Assembly (NCBI RefSeq): GCF_000321005.1
Contig: NZ_HE578909.1
Coordinates: 1-64,000 of the forward strand
Length of the DNA: 64,000 nt
Direction of reading: 5' to 3'
From: Anaerococcus senegalensis JC48
GTDB lineage: Bacteria > Bacillota > Clostridia > Tissierellales > Peptoniphilaceae
Below are positions 35,101 through 43,540 of this stretch, piece after piece. A program made the translations under genes and the position numbers. Positions within the stretch are counted from its first letter, which is position 1. Each line of letters begins with the position of its first letter. The notes under the pieces were generated by a model that was not told where the DNA came from, made no database searches, and saw only the letters and a program-made list of their open reading frames with translations.

Positions 35101-35757
35101 ATGAGTGAATTTTTAGGACCAATACATTTTATGATGTATGATAAGATAAAGTTTCAAGATAAAATAACAAATTTTATTTTGGATGGAAATACAAAAGAAA
35201 TCGATGAAAAAATTTCCCCTGTTTCAACAGATAATTTGGAAAATTTAATCGACCAAGAAAATATTCACGGTTGGCTTGATTCAAAAATTGATGTTGTTGA
35301 AAATAGACTTGCCTATGCAATAAAAAATAGTCAAGACACAAAAGAAAAGTTATTTGAATTTGGAAAAAAACAAGCAGATGGAAAAAATTTCTCTAATTAT
35401 AATGAAATTTTTGAGGATTTAAATACAATGATGCTTGATGGAATGCCTTGTGATAACGGACTTTCTGCAACAATCGATGAAAATGGAGATTTATTTTTAA
35501 TTACAAATGTAAATACTCACGAAAAATATTTCAAAGATTTTATAAATCCAGATGATTCTCTTTCAAATACTTGTGAAGGAGGCCACAGTCACGATCACCA
35601 CGAAGCTTTTGAAATTAATAAAAATGGTTTTGAATTAAAAGAAGAAAAATCCCCATACCATGAATTTAGATATGAATTTTTGAAGGGATATTTCCATAAT
35701 TCCCCTTATGGAGTAGACCTTGTTGGTGGAATTAATTATAGGATTTACAAAAAATAA
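35101..35757 (+). CDS. Protein of unknown function with His-rich segment
   Basis: A 218-residue soluble acidic protein that I do not recognise. It starts MSEFLGPIHFMMYDKI, has a helical middle (residues about 40-125), then DNGLSATIDENGDLFLITN, a CEGGHSHDHHEAFEI segment with four His and one Cys that could bind metal, and ends YHEFRYEFLKGYFHNSPYGV followed by DLVGGINYRIYKK. No signal peptide or membrane segment is seen. GGAG lies eight bases before the ATG, and it is a single-gene unit with a terminator shared with the convergent ABC operon. Confidence 0.8.
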   Translation: MSEFLGPIHFMMYDKIKFQDKITNFILDGNTKEIDEKISPVSTDNLENLIDQENIHGWLDSKIDVVENRLAYAIKNSQDTKEKLFEFGKKQADGKNFSNYNEIFEDLNTMMLDGMPCDNGLSATIDENGDLFLITNVNTHEKYFKDFINPDDSLSNTCEGGHSHDHHEAFEINKNGFELKEEKSPYHEFRYEFLKGYFHNSPYGVDLVGGINYRIYKK

Positions 35758-35768
35758 ATCAGAGTTTA

Positions 35769-35798
35769 AAAAGAGCAAGAATAAACTTGCTCTTTTTT
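35769..35798. terminator. Bidirectional terminator
   Basis: AAAAGAGCAAG (35769-35779), six-base loop, CTTGCTCTTTT (35786-35796). It serves the plus-strand His-rich gene and the minus-strand NatAB-like operon. Confidence 0.88.
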
Positions 35799-37026
35799 AT
35801 CTATTATTTTTTATTTTTTTAATTTTTAATTTTTTTCCTCTTCCAAATAATTTGTTTGTTGAATAATTTAGAATGTTTTTCTTATATACTCTTGCAGCAA
35901 CTATATACATTAGAATTATTCCAAGCAATAAAATTACTAGGGAAATCATTCCTTGGAAAAGACTTGCATTTTCGTAAATCAATCTCATTGGCATGAAAAA
36001 TGTTGATAAGAATGGAATATATGAAAGTATTTTTATAAATAAATTTGGTTCGCTTCCTACAAATGATGTTGAAATAAAATAGCAAAACATTATTATTAGC
36101 ATAATTGGTGTTGCCATTTTTCCAGCGTCTTCTTGTTTTTGTACCAAAGATCCAAGCATGGCTGAAAGGATTATATATAAAATCAATCCCAAAACCATAA
36201 ATAAAACTATTTCAATAACCAAGTTTGTGTTTATTCCCTTGAATAAATCAGAAATATTTAAATCTAACATTGAACTTATCTTATCATAAAAACCTGTAAA
36301 TTTAATTATAGCAAATCCTACAAGTCCCAAAATTAAATATATGCCAAAATGAACGAGCATGGCAAGGATAGTTCCAAAAATTTTTCCTGCCATATAAGTT
36401 CCTGCCCTTACTGATGAGAAAATAAATTCAAGCATTTTTGATCCCTTTTCTATTGCTATATCTTGCATTATTATTTGTGAATAAAAAATTAATACAAAAT
36501 ACATAACAAAAATTGTAGCAAATAGAGCAACCATATTTCCAGGATTTTTTAGATTATCTTTTATTTCATGAAGCTTAACTTGAGGTTTTTGGCTAATTAT
36601 TGCATTTTGCTTGGCATTTATATTTGAATTTTTCAAGTTTTCTTTTCTTTGCATGGACTCTGCCAAAGAATTTATAACAAGCATTGGGGTTTTTGCTGTT
36701 GTATCTCCATAATAATCAAAATTTAAAAGTCCATCTTTATTTTTCACTTCAAGGTAAGCTGAAATTTCCTTATCATCAAGGGCTTTTTTGGCCTCATTTT
36801 TTTCCTTAAATTCAAAATCTACCATAGGATTATTTTGGAAATTTTCCTTATATTTCTCCTCACTTACAATAGCAATTGTGTCAGGAGTCTTGGTTGAATA
36901 GGAAATATAAGAAACTATTCCAATAATTACTGCCATTATAAAAGGCATAAGAACCATAACCCAAAAAGAACCAGATTTTAGATGTTTTTTTAAGGTATCA
37001 ATAGATACAGTCATAAATCTATTCAT
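35797..37026 (-). CDS. NatB-like ABC-2 permease
   Basis: A 409-residue ABC exporter permease. A first transmembrane segment (FWVMVLMPFIMAVIIGIVSY) is followed by an external domain of about 130 residues and then five transmembrane segments from about residue 165, matching the NatB/ABC-2 family 3 layout. GSKMLEFIFSSVRAG is the conserved cytoplasmic loop. NatAB proteins export sodium or drugs; the substrate here is inferred. The ATG at 37026 lies inside the end of the ATPase gene after AGGTGG. Confidence 0.88.
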   Translation of the reverse strand: MNRFMTVSIDTLKKHLKSGSFWVMVLMPFIMAVIIGIVSYISYSTKTPDTIAIVSEEKYKENFQNNPMVDFEFKEKNEAKKALDDKEISAYLEVKNKDGLLNFDYYGDTTAKTPMLVINSLAESMQRKENLKNSNINAKQNAIISQKPQVKLHEIKDNLKNPGNMVALFATIFVMYFVLIFYSQIIMQDIAIEKGSKMLEFIFSSVRAGTYMAGKIFGTILAMLVHFGIYLILGLVGFAIIKFTGFYDKISSMLDLNISDLFKGINTNLVIEIVLFMVLGLILYIILSAMLGSLVQKQEDAGKMATPIMLIIMFCYFISTSFVGSEPNLFIKILSYIPFLSTFFMPMRLIYENASLFQGMISLVILLLGIILMYIVAARVYKKNILNYSTNKLFGRGKKLKIKKIKNNR

Positions 37027-37909
37027 TTTCTTCCACCTTTCTTGCAAAAATTTCATTTAATGTTGGAGGTGATTGGTCAAAATATGGAACAAAACCTATA
37101 CTATCGACAATTTTTTTGAAAATTATCTTAGCATAATCCTCTTCTTTTAAAATAAAAGTCCATTTATCTCCATCTTGTGAAATCATTTCAATATTTTCGT
37201 CATTTAGGAAAAACAAATCCTCGCTTGATTCAACAACTAATTTATTCCTTTCATAAGAATTTCTGATTTCTTGAGGAGATCCGTTTAAAACTATATTTCC
37301 TTTTTTTAACATGATTAATTTTTTGCAAAGACTTTCCACATTTTCCATATTGTGAGATGAGAACATAATTGTTGTTCCTTCTTTGTTTACATCTTTAATT
37401 ATTTTTTCCAAAAGTCTAATATTATATGGATCAAGACCTGAAAATGGCTCATCCAAAATAACAAATTCTGGTTTATAAATTAAAGCACATAGAAGTTGAA
37501 CTTTTTGTTGGTTTCCTTTGGAAAGCTCTTTTATTTTTGATGATAATTTTCCATCAATTTCAAAATAATCAAACCATTCTTTTAATTTTTGATCTGAAAT
37601 TTTTTCCATTTTATTTAATTTTGCAAAATATCTAATTTGATCTTCAACTTTTCTTTTAGGATCTAAAGATCTTTCCTCTGGCAAAAAACCAATTTTTTCT
37701 AAAGGAACTTTTGAAAATTTCTTGCCATTATAAGTAATATTACCTTCATATTTTGTATAAAAGTTCATTATACATCTAAATAGGGTCGATTTTCCTGCAC
37801 CATTTTGGCCTATAACTCCAAAAAGTTCCCCATCTTTTACTTCAAAATCTACTCTTTTTAAAGCATCAAGATCGCCAAAACTTTTACTTAGCTTATCTAC
37901 TTTTAGCAT
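37019..37909 (-). CDS. NatA-like ABC transporter ATP-binding protein
   Basis: A 296-residue ABC ATPase with Walker A GQNGAGKST, signature LSKGNQQKVQLLCAL, Walker B FVILDEPFSGLDP and switch SSHNME. The LSKGNQQK signature is typical of NatA/YhaQ-type exporters. The last 90 residues form an additional C-terminal domain. It precedes the permease gene with an eight-base overlap. Confidence 0.93.
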   Translation of the reverse strand: MLKVDKLSKSFGDLDALKRVDFEVKDGELFGVIGQNGAGKSTLFRCIMNFYTKYEGNITYNGKKFSKVPLEKIGFLPEERSLDPKRKVEDQIRYFAKLNKMEKISDQKLKEWFDYFEIDGKLSSKIKELSKGNQQKVQLLCALIYKPEFVILDEPFSGLDPYNIRLLEKIIKDVNKEGTTIMFSSHNMENVESLCKKLIMLKKGNIVLNGSPQEIRNSYERNKLVVESSEDLFFLNDENIEMISQDGDKWTFILKEEDYAKIIFKKIVDSIGFVPYFDQSPPTLNEIFARKVEENE

Positions 37910-37971
37910 AAATGCTCCTTAATTTTGTAAAAACCTATTCATGATTATTTTAACATACAAATTGTAATAAA

Positions 37972-38001
37972 AAAAGATAAGAAATTATTCCTTATCTTTC
38001 T
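37972..38001 (-). terminator. Terminator after the nucleoside-hydrolase-like/FUSC pair
   Basis: AAAGATAAG (37974-37982) and CTTATCTTT (37992-38000) stem followed on the minus strand by TTTTATTAC. It overlaps the end of the FUSC gene. Confidence 0.75.
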
Positions 38002-38503
38002 GTTTTTCAAACTTTATAAATTTTAAAATTTCAAAATCTATTGAATTAACTAAAATGGCAACTAAAACTCCGACCAAGGTATCAAAAACCCTGTTTACTG
38101 CAAAATCAATTGCCCCAAAATTTTCTCCTGCATGATTAATTGACACCGATGCCAAGACTATACACATTATAGAAATTGCATTAGGTTTTTCTAATGAAGA
38201 AACTAGCCAAATTAAAAATGCCATAATTACAGAGAGCAAAAAATACTCTTCTATTTCATTTGTAAGATTTTTCTTTACAAACAAAAGATATAAAAAACCA
38301 ACAAAACCACCAATAAAAGTCCCCAAAATTCTATTTAGCCCAATATCAATAGAATCTGTCACATCATTTTTAGTACAAATTATTGCAGCAATAGCTGAGT
38401 AAAATGGAAGAGCACTAGCTGACCTAAAATGCGAAATAGTAAATGACAAAAAAACTGCTAAAGAAGTTTTAAAAATTCTTTGTCCAGGTCTTTTAAAATT
38501 CAT
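37985..38503 (-). CDS. FUSC/aromatic-acid-exporter-like membrane protein
   Basis: A 172-residue membrane protein with about five transmembrane segments and a charged C-terminus (KFIKFEKQKDKE). It resembles the N-terminal membrane half of the FUSC/ArAE (DUF939) proteins: GQRIFKTSLAVFLSF, FYSAIAAIICTKND, GLNRILGTFIGGFVG and VNRVFDTLVGVLVAIL. The soluble half of larger members is missing, but short forms are common in Firmicutes. Substrate unknown. Its start overlaps the upstream gene by four bases. Confidence 0.82.
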   Translation of the reverse strand: MNFKRPGQRIFKTSLAVFLSFTISHFRSASALPFYSAIAAIICTKNDVTDSIDIGLNRILGTFIGGFVGFLYLLFVKKNLTNEIEEYFLLSVIMAFLIWLVSSLEKPNAISIMCIVLASVSINHAGENFGAIDFAVNRVFDTLVGVLVAILVNSIDFEILKFIKFEKQKDKE

Positions 38504-39360
38504 ATTTCTAACCTATTTAATAAAAAGTCAAAGAATGTTTGATCATTTACTCTATTTGCCACGTATTTTTTATTTTTAGAATTTATTTCACTAATAGCTC
38601 CCCTATCAAACTCTTCGTTTACATTGATAGATTTTTCTTCAAAAATAAAGGCTTGAGGTTTTACTACCATGTAAAGCAAAATAGCTGCCTTCAATTCCCT
38701 TTCATTTTTTGGATACATCTTATAAATTTCTTTTATTTTATTTAAAACTGAATCAGAATATGTTTTTTTCAAAATCTTATCTGGCAAAGACAAAGAATTT
38801 GAAAGATCTATTGGCAAAATAAAAGTATCAATGTTTTCTTTTAAAACAATATTTGCAGCCTTTGGATCTGTAAAAAAATTAAATTCTGAAGATTTAGTAA
38901 TATCACCAGATGAAAAATTTGATCCTAAAATAAAAATATGGTCTATATAATCTACAAAATCATCATATTTTTCTATAGCTTTTCCTATATTTGTAAGAGG
39001 ACCTGTTGCAATAATATCAAGCCTTCCGCAATCTCTTGCTAAATTATAAAGAAAATCTTCAGGATCTTCTTCTGACAAGTAGTCATCTTCTTTATCAAAA
39101 ATCACAGAATTTTCTCCCCTAGTCAAAATTTCTTGATTTTTCAAATTAGAAGATGACCCCTCACAAATTGGTAAAATTAAATCTTCCATACAAGTCATAG
39201 ACAAGATATTTAAAGCGGCACTTTTTGCATCCATGAAAGAATTTACGCTAGAAATCCCAACAATCTCAAACTCATTAGAATTAAAAGCAAGCTTTAACAT
39301 CAAAATTTCTGATAAACTAAAATTAGTATCTATATAAACAAATGGTTTTTCCTTTTCCAT
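38500..39360 (-). CDS. Inosine-uridine nucleoside hydrolase-like protein lacking catalytic Asp residues
   Basis: A 286-residue protein with the nucleoside hydrolase fold: LDIIATGPLTNIGKAI, HIFILGSNF, SSEFNFFTDPKAANIVL and FILPIDLSN. The N-terminal metal and catalytic site, DxDxGxDD in active enzymes, reads DTNFSLSE at residues 11-18, so three Asp are Asn, Ser and Glu. The late Asp in an H-D-P motif is also missing (ILLYMVVKPQAF). No frameshift is present. It is probably a catalytically inactive relative or binds a ligand. It is coupled with the FUSC gene. Confidence 0.75.
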   Translation of the reverse strand: MEKEKPFVYIDTNFSLSEILMLKLAFNSNEFEIVGISSVNSFMDAKSAALNILSMTCMEDLILPICEGSSSNLKNQEILTRGENSVIFDKEDDYLSEEDPEDFLYNLARDCGRLDIIATGPLTNIGKAIEKYDDFVDYIDHIFILGSNFSSGDITKSSEFNFFTDPKAANIVLKENIDTFILPIDLSNSLSLPDKILKKTYSDSVLNKIKEIYKMYPKNERELKAAILLYMVVKPQAFIFEEKSINVNEEFDRGAISEINSKNKKYVANRVNDQTFFDFLLNRLEI

Positions 39361-39447
39361 AATTCACTTCCTTTAATAAAAATTATACTAATATAAAGGA
39401 ATTTTTCTATTGATAAAATTTAAGGATTAAAGAAATAAAAAAATTAT

Positions 39448-40075
39448 TTGAATTACTAAAGAAATCAAAAATTAAAAAAATAAACTAAACAAAAGAGATC
39501 TCTCCACAAGGTCAAGATGGGTAATACGTAAATATGATTTAAGCTAAAGTTTGAATTGTAGGATTAGATTTTCTTAAATATTTAAATCAGTAATTAATAA
39601 AAATATAAAATTTTAAAATTTAAATAATCAAAAAAAACATCCTTCAGAAATAAACTCATTCCTAAAGTCACCCATCTCGAGCCAAGCCGAGAGATCTCAT
39701 TGCTTAAGTAATGCGAATAATTCAAAAATTCATTGGAATTACTAAAGAAATCAAAAATTAAAATATAAACCAAACAAAAGAAATCTCTCCACTCACTTCG
39801 TTCGGTCGAAATGGGGGATTTGTATATATAGTTTTAAGCTAAAGTTTAAATTATTCGGTTTATTTTTCTTACATATTTAAAGTCAATAAATACAAAAAGA
39901 TTTTAATAAATCAATCAAAACATTCTTCAAAACTAAACCCAAGAGCAAATTACCCATCTTGAGCCGATAAATATGCTCTGATTTGCCACATTTATCCCTA
40001 AAACTATTGGAAAATACGAAAAATTTTGCAAAGCAAATGGGTTTTAGTAGCCGAGAGATCTCATAGCTTAAATTT
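39448..40075. repeat. Tandem pair of dispersed palindromic element units
   Basis: Two diverged direct copies begin GAATTACTAAAGAAATCAAA at about 39450 and 39736, offset 286 bases. Each carries one core in each orientation: 39495-39522 and 39670-39699 in unit 1, 39780-39815 and 39952-40063 in unit 2. The last core of unit 2 is split by about 85 extra bases (39966-40048). Unit 1 and 2 also share the AAGCTAAAGTTT block. This explains nearly all of the 776-base gap without genes between 39361 and 40137. Confidence 0.75.
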
Positions 40076-40107
40076 ATAAGATAAATTCTGTAACTTAGAT
40101 AAATAAA

Positions 40108-40136
40108 AAATAGGCTAATAAACTTAGCCTATAAAA
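40108..40136 (-). terminator. Terminator of the M20 amidohydrolase gene
   Basis: TAGGCTAA / TTAGCCTA stem (40111-40131), minus-strand tail TTTTTTATTTATC, just after the stop codon. Confidence 0.8.
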
Positions 40137-40137
40137 A

Positions 40138-41301
40138 TTAATTATTATTTAACCAATTAATAGCACTTGTCAAAAATAAACCTACACCTATTGGCATGGC
40201 ATCCTCTGAAAAATCTACTTTTGGACTGTGGTGAGAATAATCATTTCCTGGAACTTTTGAATTTAGTAGGAAATAAACTGTAGGAACTTTTCTTGAAACA
40301 AAGGCCATATCCTCACTTGCCATTAGTCTTTCTCCAGAAATCATTTCAATATCAGATGATTTTTCTACATATTCAACAAGCTCTTTTGTAAGGTCTGGAT
40401 CTGAATAAAGTGAAGGAACTGAGGCAAAATATTCCAAATTAACTTCACATTCACTTGCCTTTGAAACTCCTTCTACAATTTCATCAATTCTTTTTAATAA
40501 TTTTTCCCTAATTTCTGGGTCATAAGTTCTCATAGTTCCTTGTAAAATTGCTGTATCAGGAATAATATTTGAATTTGAACCTGAAGAAAATTGTCCAAAT
40601 GTTAAAGTTGTATGTTTTGAAGGATTTGCATCACGACTTATAAGTTGATTAAATTGTTGATAAATCATAACTCCTGCATTAATAGGATCTTTTGTTGTGT
40701 GAGGATAACCACCATGTCCTCCTTGACCCTTAATTGTAACTTTAAAATTATCACAACTTGTTGCCATATATCCTTCATAATAAGAAACTGATCCAGCCTC
40801 ATGAGTTAGGTTTGTGTGAAGGGCAAGTGCAACATCAACCCCATCAAGTACACCTTCTTCAATCATCATCTTTGATCCCTTAAAAATTTCTTCAGCAGGT
40901 TGAAACATAAATCTTACCTCGCCCTTAAAATCTTTTTTGTGTTTTGCTAGTAATTTTGCACTAATAAGGCCAATAGATGTATGAAGATCATGTCCACAAG
41001 TGTGGGCTACCCCCTTATTTTTTGATGAAAAATCTAGGCCGCTTTCTTCATCCATTGGAAGAGCGTCCATATCTGCCCTAATTAAAATTCTTTTACCAGG
41101 ACCCTTTTCTCCTTTGATAGTAGCTTGAACCCCACTTTCTCCAACCTCTTTTATTTCAGCCCCGATTTCTTTTAAATTTTTTATTACAAATTCCTTAGTT
41201 TGAGGTAAGGCTAAACCCAATTCTGGATTTTCATGTATATGTCTACGATTTTTAACTAATTCATTTTTGAATTCTTCTGCTTCTTTAAAATAATTTGTCA
41301 T
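40138..41301 (-). CDS. M20 family amidohydrolase/carboxypeptidase
   Basis: A 387-residue zinc amidohydrolase of the N-acyl-amino-acid hydrolase/HipO group (M20D). Motifs are RRHIHENPELGL, RADMDALPMDE, AHTCGHDLHTS, FQPAEE and the late MASEDMAF and DYSHHSPKVDF metal sites. Relatives remove acyl groups from amino acids or cut dipeptides such as indole-acetyl-amino acids. The ATG at 41301 follows GAAAGGATGATATTT; the longer frame to 41334 lacks a ribosome site. A single-gene unit. Confidence 0.92.
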   Translation of the reverse strand: MTNYFKEAEEFKNELVKNRRHIHENPELGLALPQTKEFVIKNLKEIGAEIKEVGESGVQATIKGEKGPGKRILIRADMDALPMDEESGLDFSSKNKGVAHTCGHDLHTSIGLISAKLLAKHKKDFKGEVRFMFQPAEEIFKGSKMMIEEGVLDGVDVALALHTNLTHEAGSVSYYEGYMATSCDNFKVTIKGQGGHGGYPHTTKDPINAGVMIYQQFNQLISRDANPSKHTTLTFGQFSSGSNSNIIPDTAILQGTMRTYDPEIREKLLKRIDEIVEGVSKASECEVNLEYFASVPSLYSDPDLTKELVEYVEKSSDIEMISGERLMASEDMAFVSRKVPTVYFLLNSKVPGNDYSHHSPKVDFSEDAMPIGVGLFLTSAINWLNNN

Positions 41302-41603
41302 AAATATCATCCTTTCTTTTCTTTTAAAATACAAAAAGCTTTTTTAAAAGACTTTTTGTTAGCAATAAAAAAGACATAATAATGAGATTTTTATTCCTTA
41401 ATATTTATACCCTATTTTTATCTTTAAATAAAAAAAACTATTAGCTTAATTTTTCCCATTATTTTAATATAGTTTGTCCACATAATAGTTTGATAAAATA
41501 CAAATTATCTAAATATTTATAAAAAAATAGACAAATTTCACGAATATTTACAAATATTTATTTATAATATAAAATTGTATTTAAAGAATTTTAGGAGGGA
41601 GAA
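41302..41603. other. Divergent intergenic region between the amidohydrolase and PTS EIIC genes
   Basis: About 300 AT-rich bases. On the plus strand TATAAT at 41563-41568 with GGAGGGAG 12-19 bases upstream of the EIIC start is a probable promoter and ribosome site. An ACAAAAAG / CTTTTTGT hairpin stands at 41331-41359 in the leader of the amidohydrolase gene. No other gene is seen. Confidence 0.5.
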
Positions 41604-42626
41604 ATGAAAAAATTTTTAAAAAGAAAAGGAATAAGTTTATCGGCAAAAGTTTATTTTATTGATGCCTTAGGATCAATGGCCTTTGGACTTTTCGCAACAC
41701 TTTTGGTAGGGACAATATTAAATACAATTGGAAACTCCTTTGGAATTGACTTTTTATCTAAAACTATCTGGCCCCTTGCCCAAGAAGCAACCGGCCCTGC
41801 AATAGCAGTTTCGATTGCCTACGCCCTAAATGCTGACAGATTAATTTTATTTTCATCAACAATAGTAGGACTTGCCGCAAATAAATTGGGCGGCCCCATG
41901 GGAGTTTTTATAGCGACCTTAATTTCTGTAGAAATTGCAAAAATAATTTCAAAAGAAACAAAAATTGACATAGTACTAACCCCAATTGTTACAGTTTTAG
42001 TTGGAGTATTTATAGCAAATTTAGTTGGACCTTTTATCCAAGCTCTAATGACAAAAATCGGAATTATAATAATGGATGCAACCAAACAAAAACCCTTTAT
42101 CATGGGAATAATTGTTTCAGTAATTGTAGGAATAGCTTTAACCTTTCCAATTTCATCAGCTGCTCTTTGTATGACCATAAGCCTTTCAGGTCTTGCTGCA
42201 GGAGCTGCAACAGTTGGTTGCTGTTGCCAAATGATTGGCTTTGCAGTAACTTCATTTAAAGAAAACAAAACCCAAGGCTTAATTGCCCAAGGACTTGGAA
42301 CAAGCATGTTACAAATGCCAAATATAATGAGAAATCCAAAAATATTAATCCCACCAACCCTCGCATCAGCAATACTTGGACCATTTTCAACAATAATATT
42401 TAAACTTGAAAATTCCCCAATAGGAGCTGGCATGGGAACATGCGGTTTGGTAGGACAAATTTCAACCTTCACAGCAATGAGCTCCATCCCATTTTTTAAA
42501 TTATTATCAACAATAATAATCATGCATATAATTTTACCAGCCCTAGTTTCATTAATAATTTATTATTTCGTTAAAAAAATAGGCTGGATAAAAGATGGGG
42601 ATATGAAATTGGATTTTTCTAAATAA
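41604..42626 (+). CDS. PTS EIIC-type sugar transporter (EIIC_2 family)
   Basis: A 340-residue membrane protein of about ten transmembrane segments belonging to the PTS_EIIC_2 family. Its typical features are DALGSMAFGLFATLLVGTIL, WPLAQEATGPAIAVSIAYAL, and the Gly/Cys-rich AAGAATVGCCCQMIGFA and IGAGMGTCGLVGQ stretches. No IIA or IIB gene is adjacent, so phosphotransfer, if any, depends on proteins encoded elsewhere; some members may be plain permeases. GGAGGGAG lies six bases before the ATG, and a strong bidirectional terminator follows. Confidence 0.88.
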   Translation: MKKFLKRKGISLSAKVYFIDALGSMAFGLFATLLVGTILNTIGNSFGIDFLSKTIWPLAQEATGPAIAVSIAYALNADRLILFSSTIVGLAANKLGGPMGVFIATLISVEIAKIISKETKIDIVLTPIVTVLVGVFIANLVGPFIQALMTKIGIIIMDATKQKPFIMGIIVSVIVGIALTFPISSAALCMTISLSGLAAGAATVGCCCQMIGFAVTSFKENKTQGLIAQGLGTSMLQMPNIMRNPKILIPPTLASAILGPFSTIIFKLENSPIGAGMGTCGLVGQISTFTAMSSIPFFKLLSTIIIMHIILPALVSLIIYYFVKKIGWIKDGDMKLDFSK

Positions 42627-42651
42627 ACATTCAAATACTTTATCAAATTTA

Positions 42652-42694
42652 AAAATGGACTATGCATATAATTTACATAGTCCATTTTTTTATT
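42652..42694. terminator. Bidirectional terminator
   Basis: AAAATGGACTATG (42652-42664), 11-base loop, CATAGTCCATTTT (42676-42688), T-tracts on both strands. It serves the EIIC gene and the convergent pair of small membrane proteins. Confidence 0.88.
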
Positions 42695-42890
42695 TGTCAT
42701 CTTCTATATTATTTATTAAATTATTTACATCAGAAAAATCTAAAAATATTACAAAATTTAATATATTTGCAACAAATTTTGATATTTTATATTTTAAAGT
42801 CTTTTTACTTTTTTTCTTATTTTTTTCAGCTTGGTAAGCTACAAATAAAACTGAAAATACAGTCAAAATAATAAAAATTAAATCTATCAT
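42690..42890 (-). CDS. Small membrane protein (66 aa)
   Basis: A 66-residue protein: one N-terminal hydrophobic segment (DLIFIILTVFSVLFVAY), a strongly basic stretch (EKNKKKSKKTLKYK), then a second mildly hydrophobic segment (FVANILNFVIFL) and an acidic tail. I do not recognise it. Its ATG lies three bases after the stop of another small membrane gene, and both end at the bidirectional terminator, so they form a two-gene operon. Confidence 0.6.
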   Translation of the reverse strand: MIDLIFIILTVFSVLFVAYQAEKNKKKSKKTLKYKISKFVANILNFVIFLDFSDVNNLINNIEDDK

Positions 42891-42893
42891 AGA

Positions 42894-43070
42894 TTAATCT
42901 CTATTTTTTCCTGTAAATTTTTTTATACAAAAATATACAATAGCAAAAGCAAAGTAACTTATACTTGCATTTGTGTTATAAAAATCAATATCTAAGATTA
43001 GATTTAAAATTAAAGTTATTAGAAAAACTCCACCCATTACTGTTAATGTTTCATTTAAAGGATTTTTCAT
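42894..43070 (-). CDS. Small membrane protein (58 aa)
   Basis: A 58-residue protein found by reading the minus strand: MKNPLNETLTVMGG, then hydrophobic VFLITLILNLILDI, an Asn-rich linker, hydrophobic SYFAFAIVYFCI and basic KKFTGKNRD. Two transmembrane segments are likely. AAAGGAG lies about 12 bases before the ATG. It is followed by the 66-residue membrane gene after three bases. No family is recognised. Confidence 0.6.
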   Translation of the reverse strand: MKNPLNETLTVMGGVFLITLILNLILDIDFYNTNASISYFAFAIVYFCIKKFTGKNRD

Positions 43071-43230
43071 AAAATAGTCATCTCCTTTATTTTCTATAAA
43101 ATAATCTCAAAATTATTTTACCGTAACAACATCCTATTAAAGACTTACCCGATATAAGATTGTTCAAACGTTTAATATTTTTTAGATAAGTAATTTATCT
43201 TTTATTTTTAAAAATTTTCTTCTTTTCTTT

Positions 43231-43540
43231 AGTCTGAGGGGTAAATATTAAAATAGTGCTACTGGCATATTTTTAAGCTAATTTACACGCTAAATTAACA
43301 TTCATTTTTTAATAAATTAGCTTATTACTTTGTTTTTCTTAATTTATTTCTTCGTTTTTCTCCGTAGGATAAATATTAAAAACGTCCATATAGGGACCTT
43401 TTTAAGCTATTTATCTGCTAATTATCATTCTTTTTGTAATGATTTAGCATATTATTTTATTTTGCTTTTTGTAATTCTCTGTTTGACTCCGCGGGGTAAT
43501 TATTAAAAACGTGCAACTGGCACGTTTTTAATATTTATCT
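43231..43540 (-). repeat. Three diverged tandem copies of a terminator-bearing unit
   Basis: Units begin at about 43239, 43368 and 43494 with GGTAAATATT, GATAAATATT and GGTAATTATT (spacing 129 and 126). Each is preceded by a TCTGAGG, CTCCGTAGG or CTCCGCGGG block and contains a hairpin: AAAATAGTGC-TACTGGC-ATATTTTT, AAAAACGTCC-ATATAG-GGACCTTTTT and AAAAACGTGC-AACTG-GCACGTTTTT. Units 1 and 2 continue with AAGCTA-TTTA and a TAGC hairpin. The last hairpin (43504-43532) is the terminator of the sigma-factor gene, the others are upstream-facing duplicates. Confidence 0.7.
43502..43534 (-). terminator. Terminator of the sigma-factor gene
   Basis: TTAAAAACGTGC and GCACGTTTTTAA form a 12-bp perfect stem with a five-base loop immediately after the stop codon of the sigma gene. 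Confidence 0.85.

Noticed and set aside
39361-40137. CRISPR array in the repeat-rich gap
   Set aside because: Repeats are in both orientations with irregular spacing and long diverged units, unlike regular CRISPR repeat-spacer spacing.
41819-42523. 234-codon minus-strand frame inside the PTS EIIC gene
   Set aside because: Mirror of a membrane-protein gene with repetitive Ile/Pro/Ala content; the plus-strand gene has ribosome site, terminator and family motifs.
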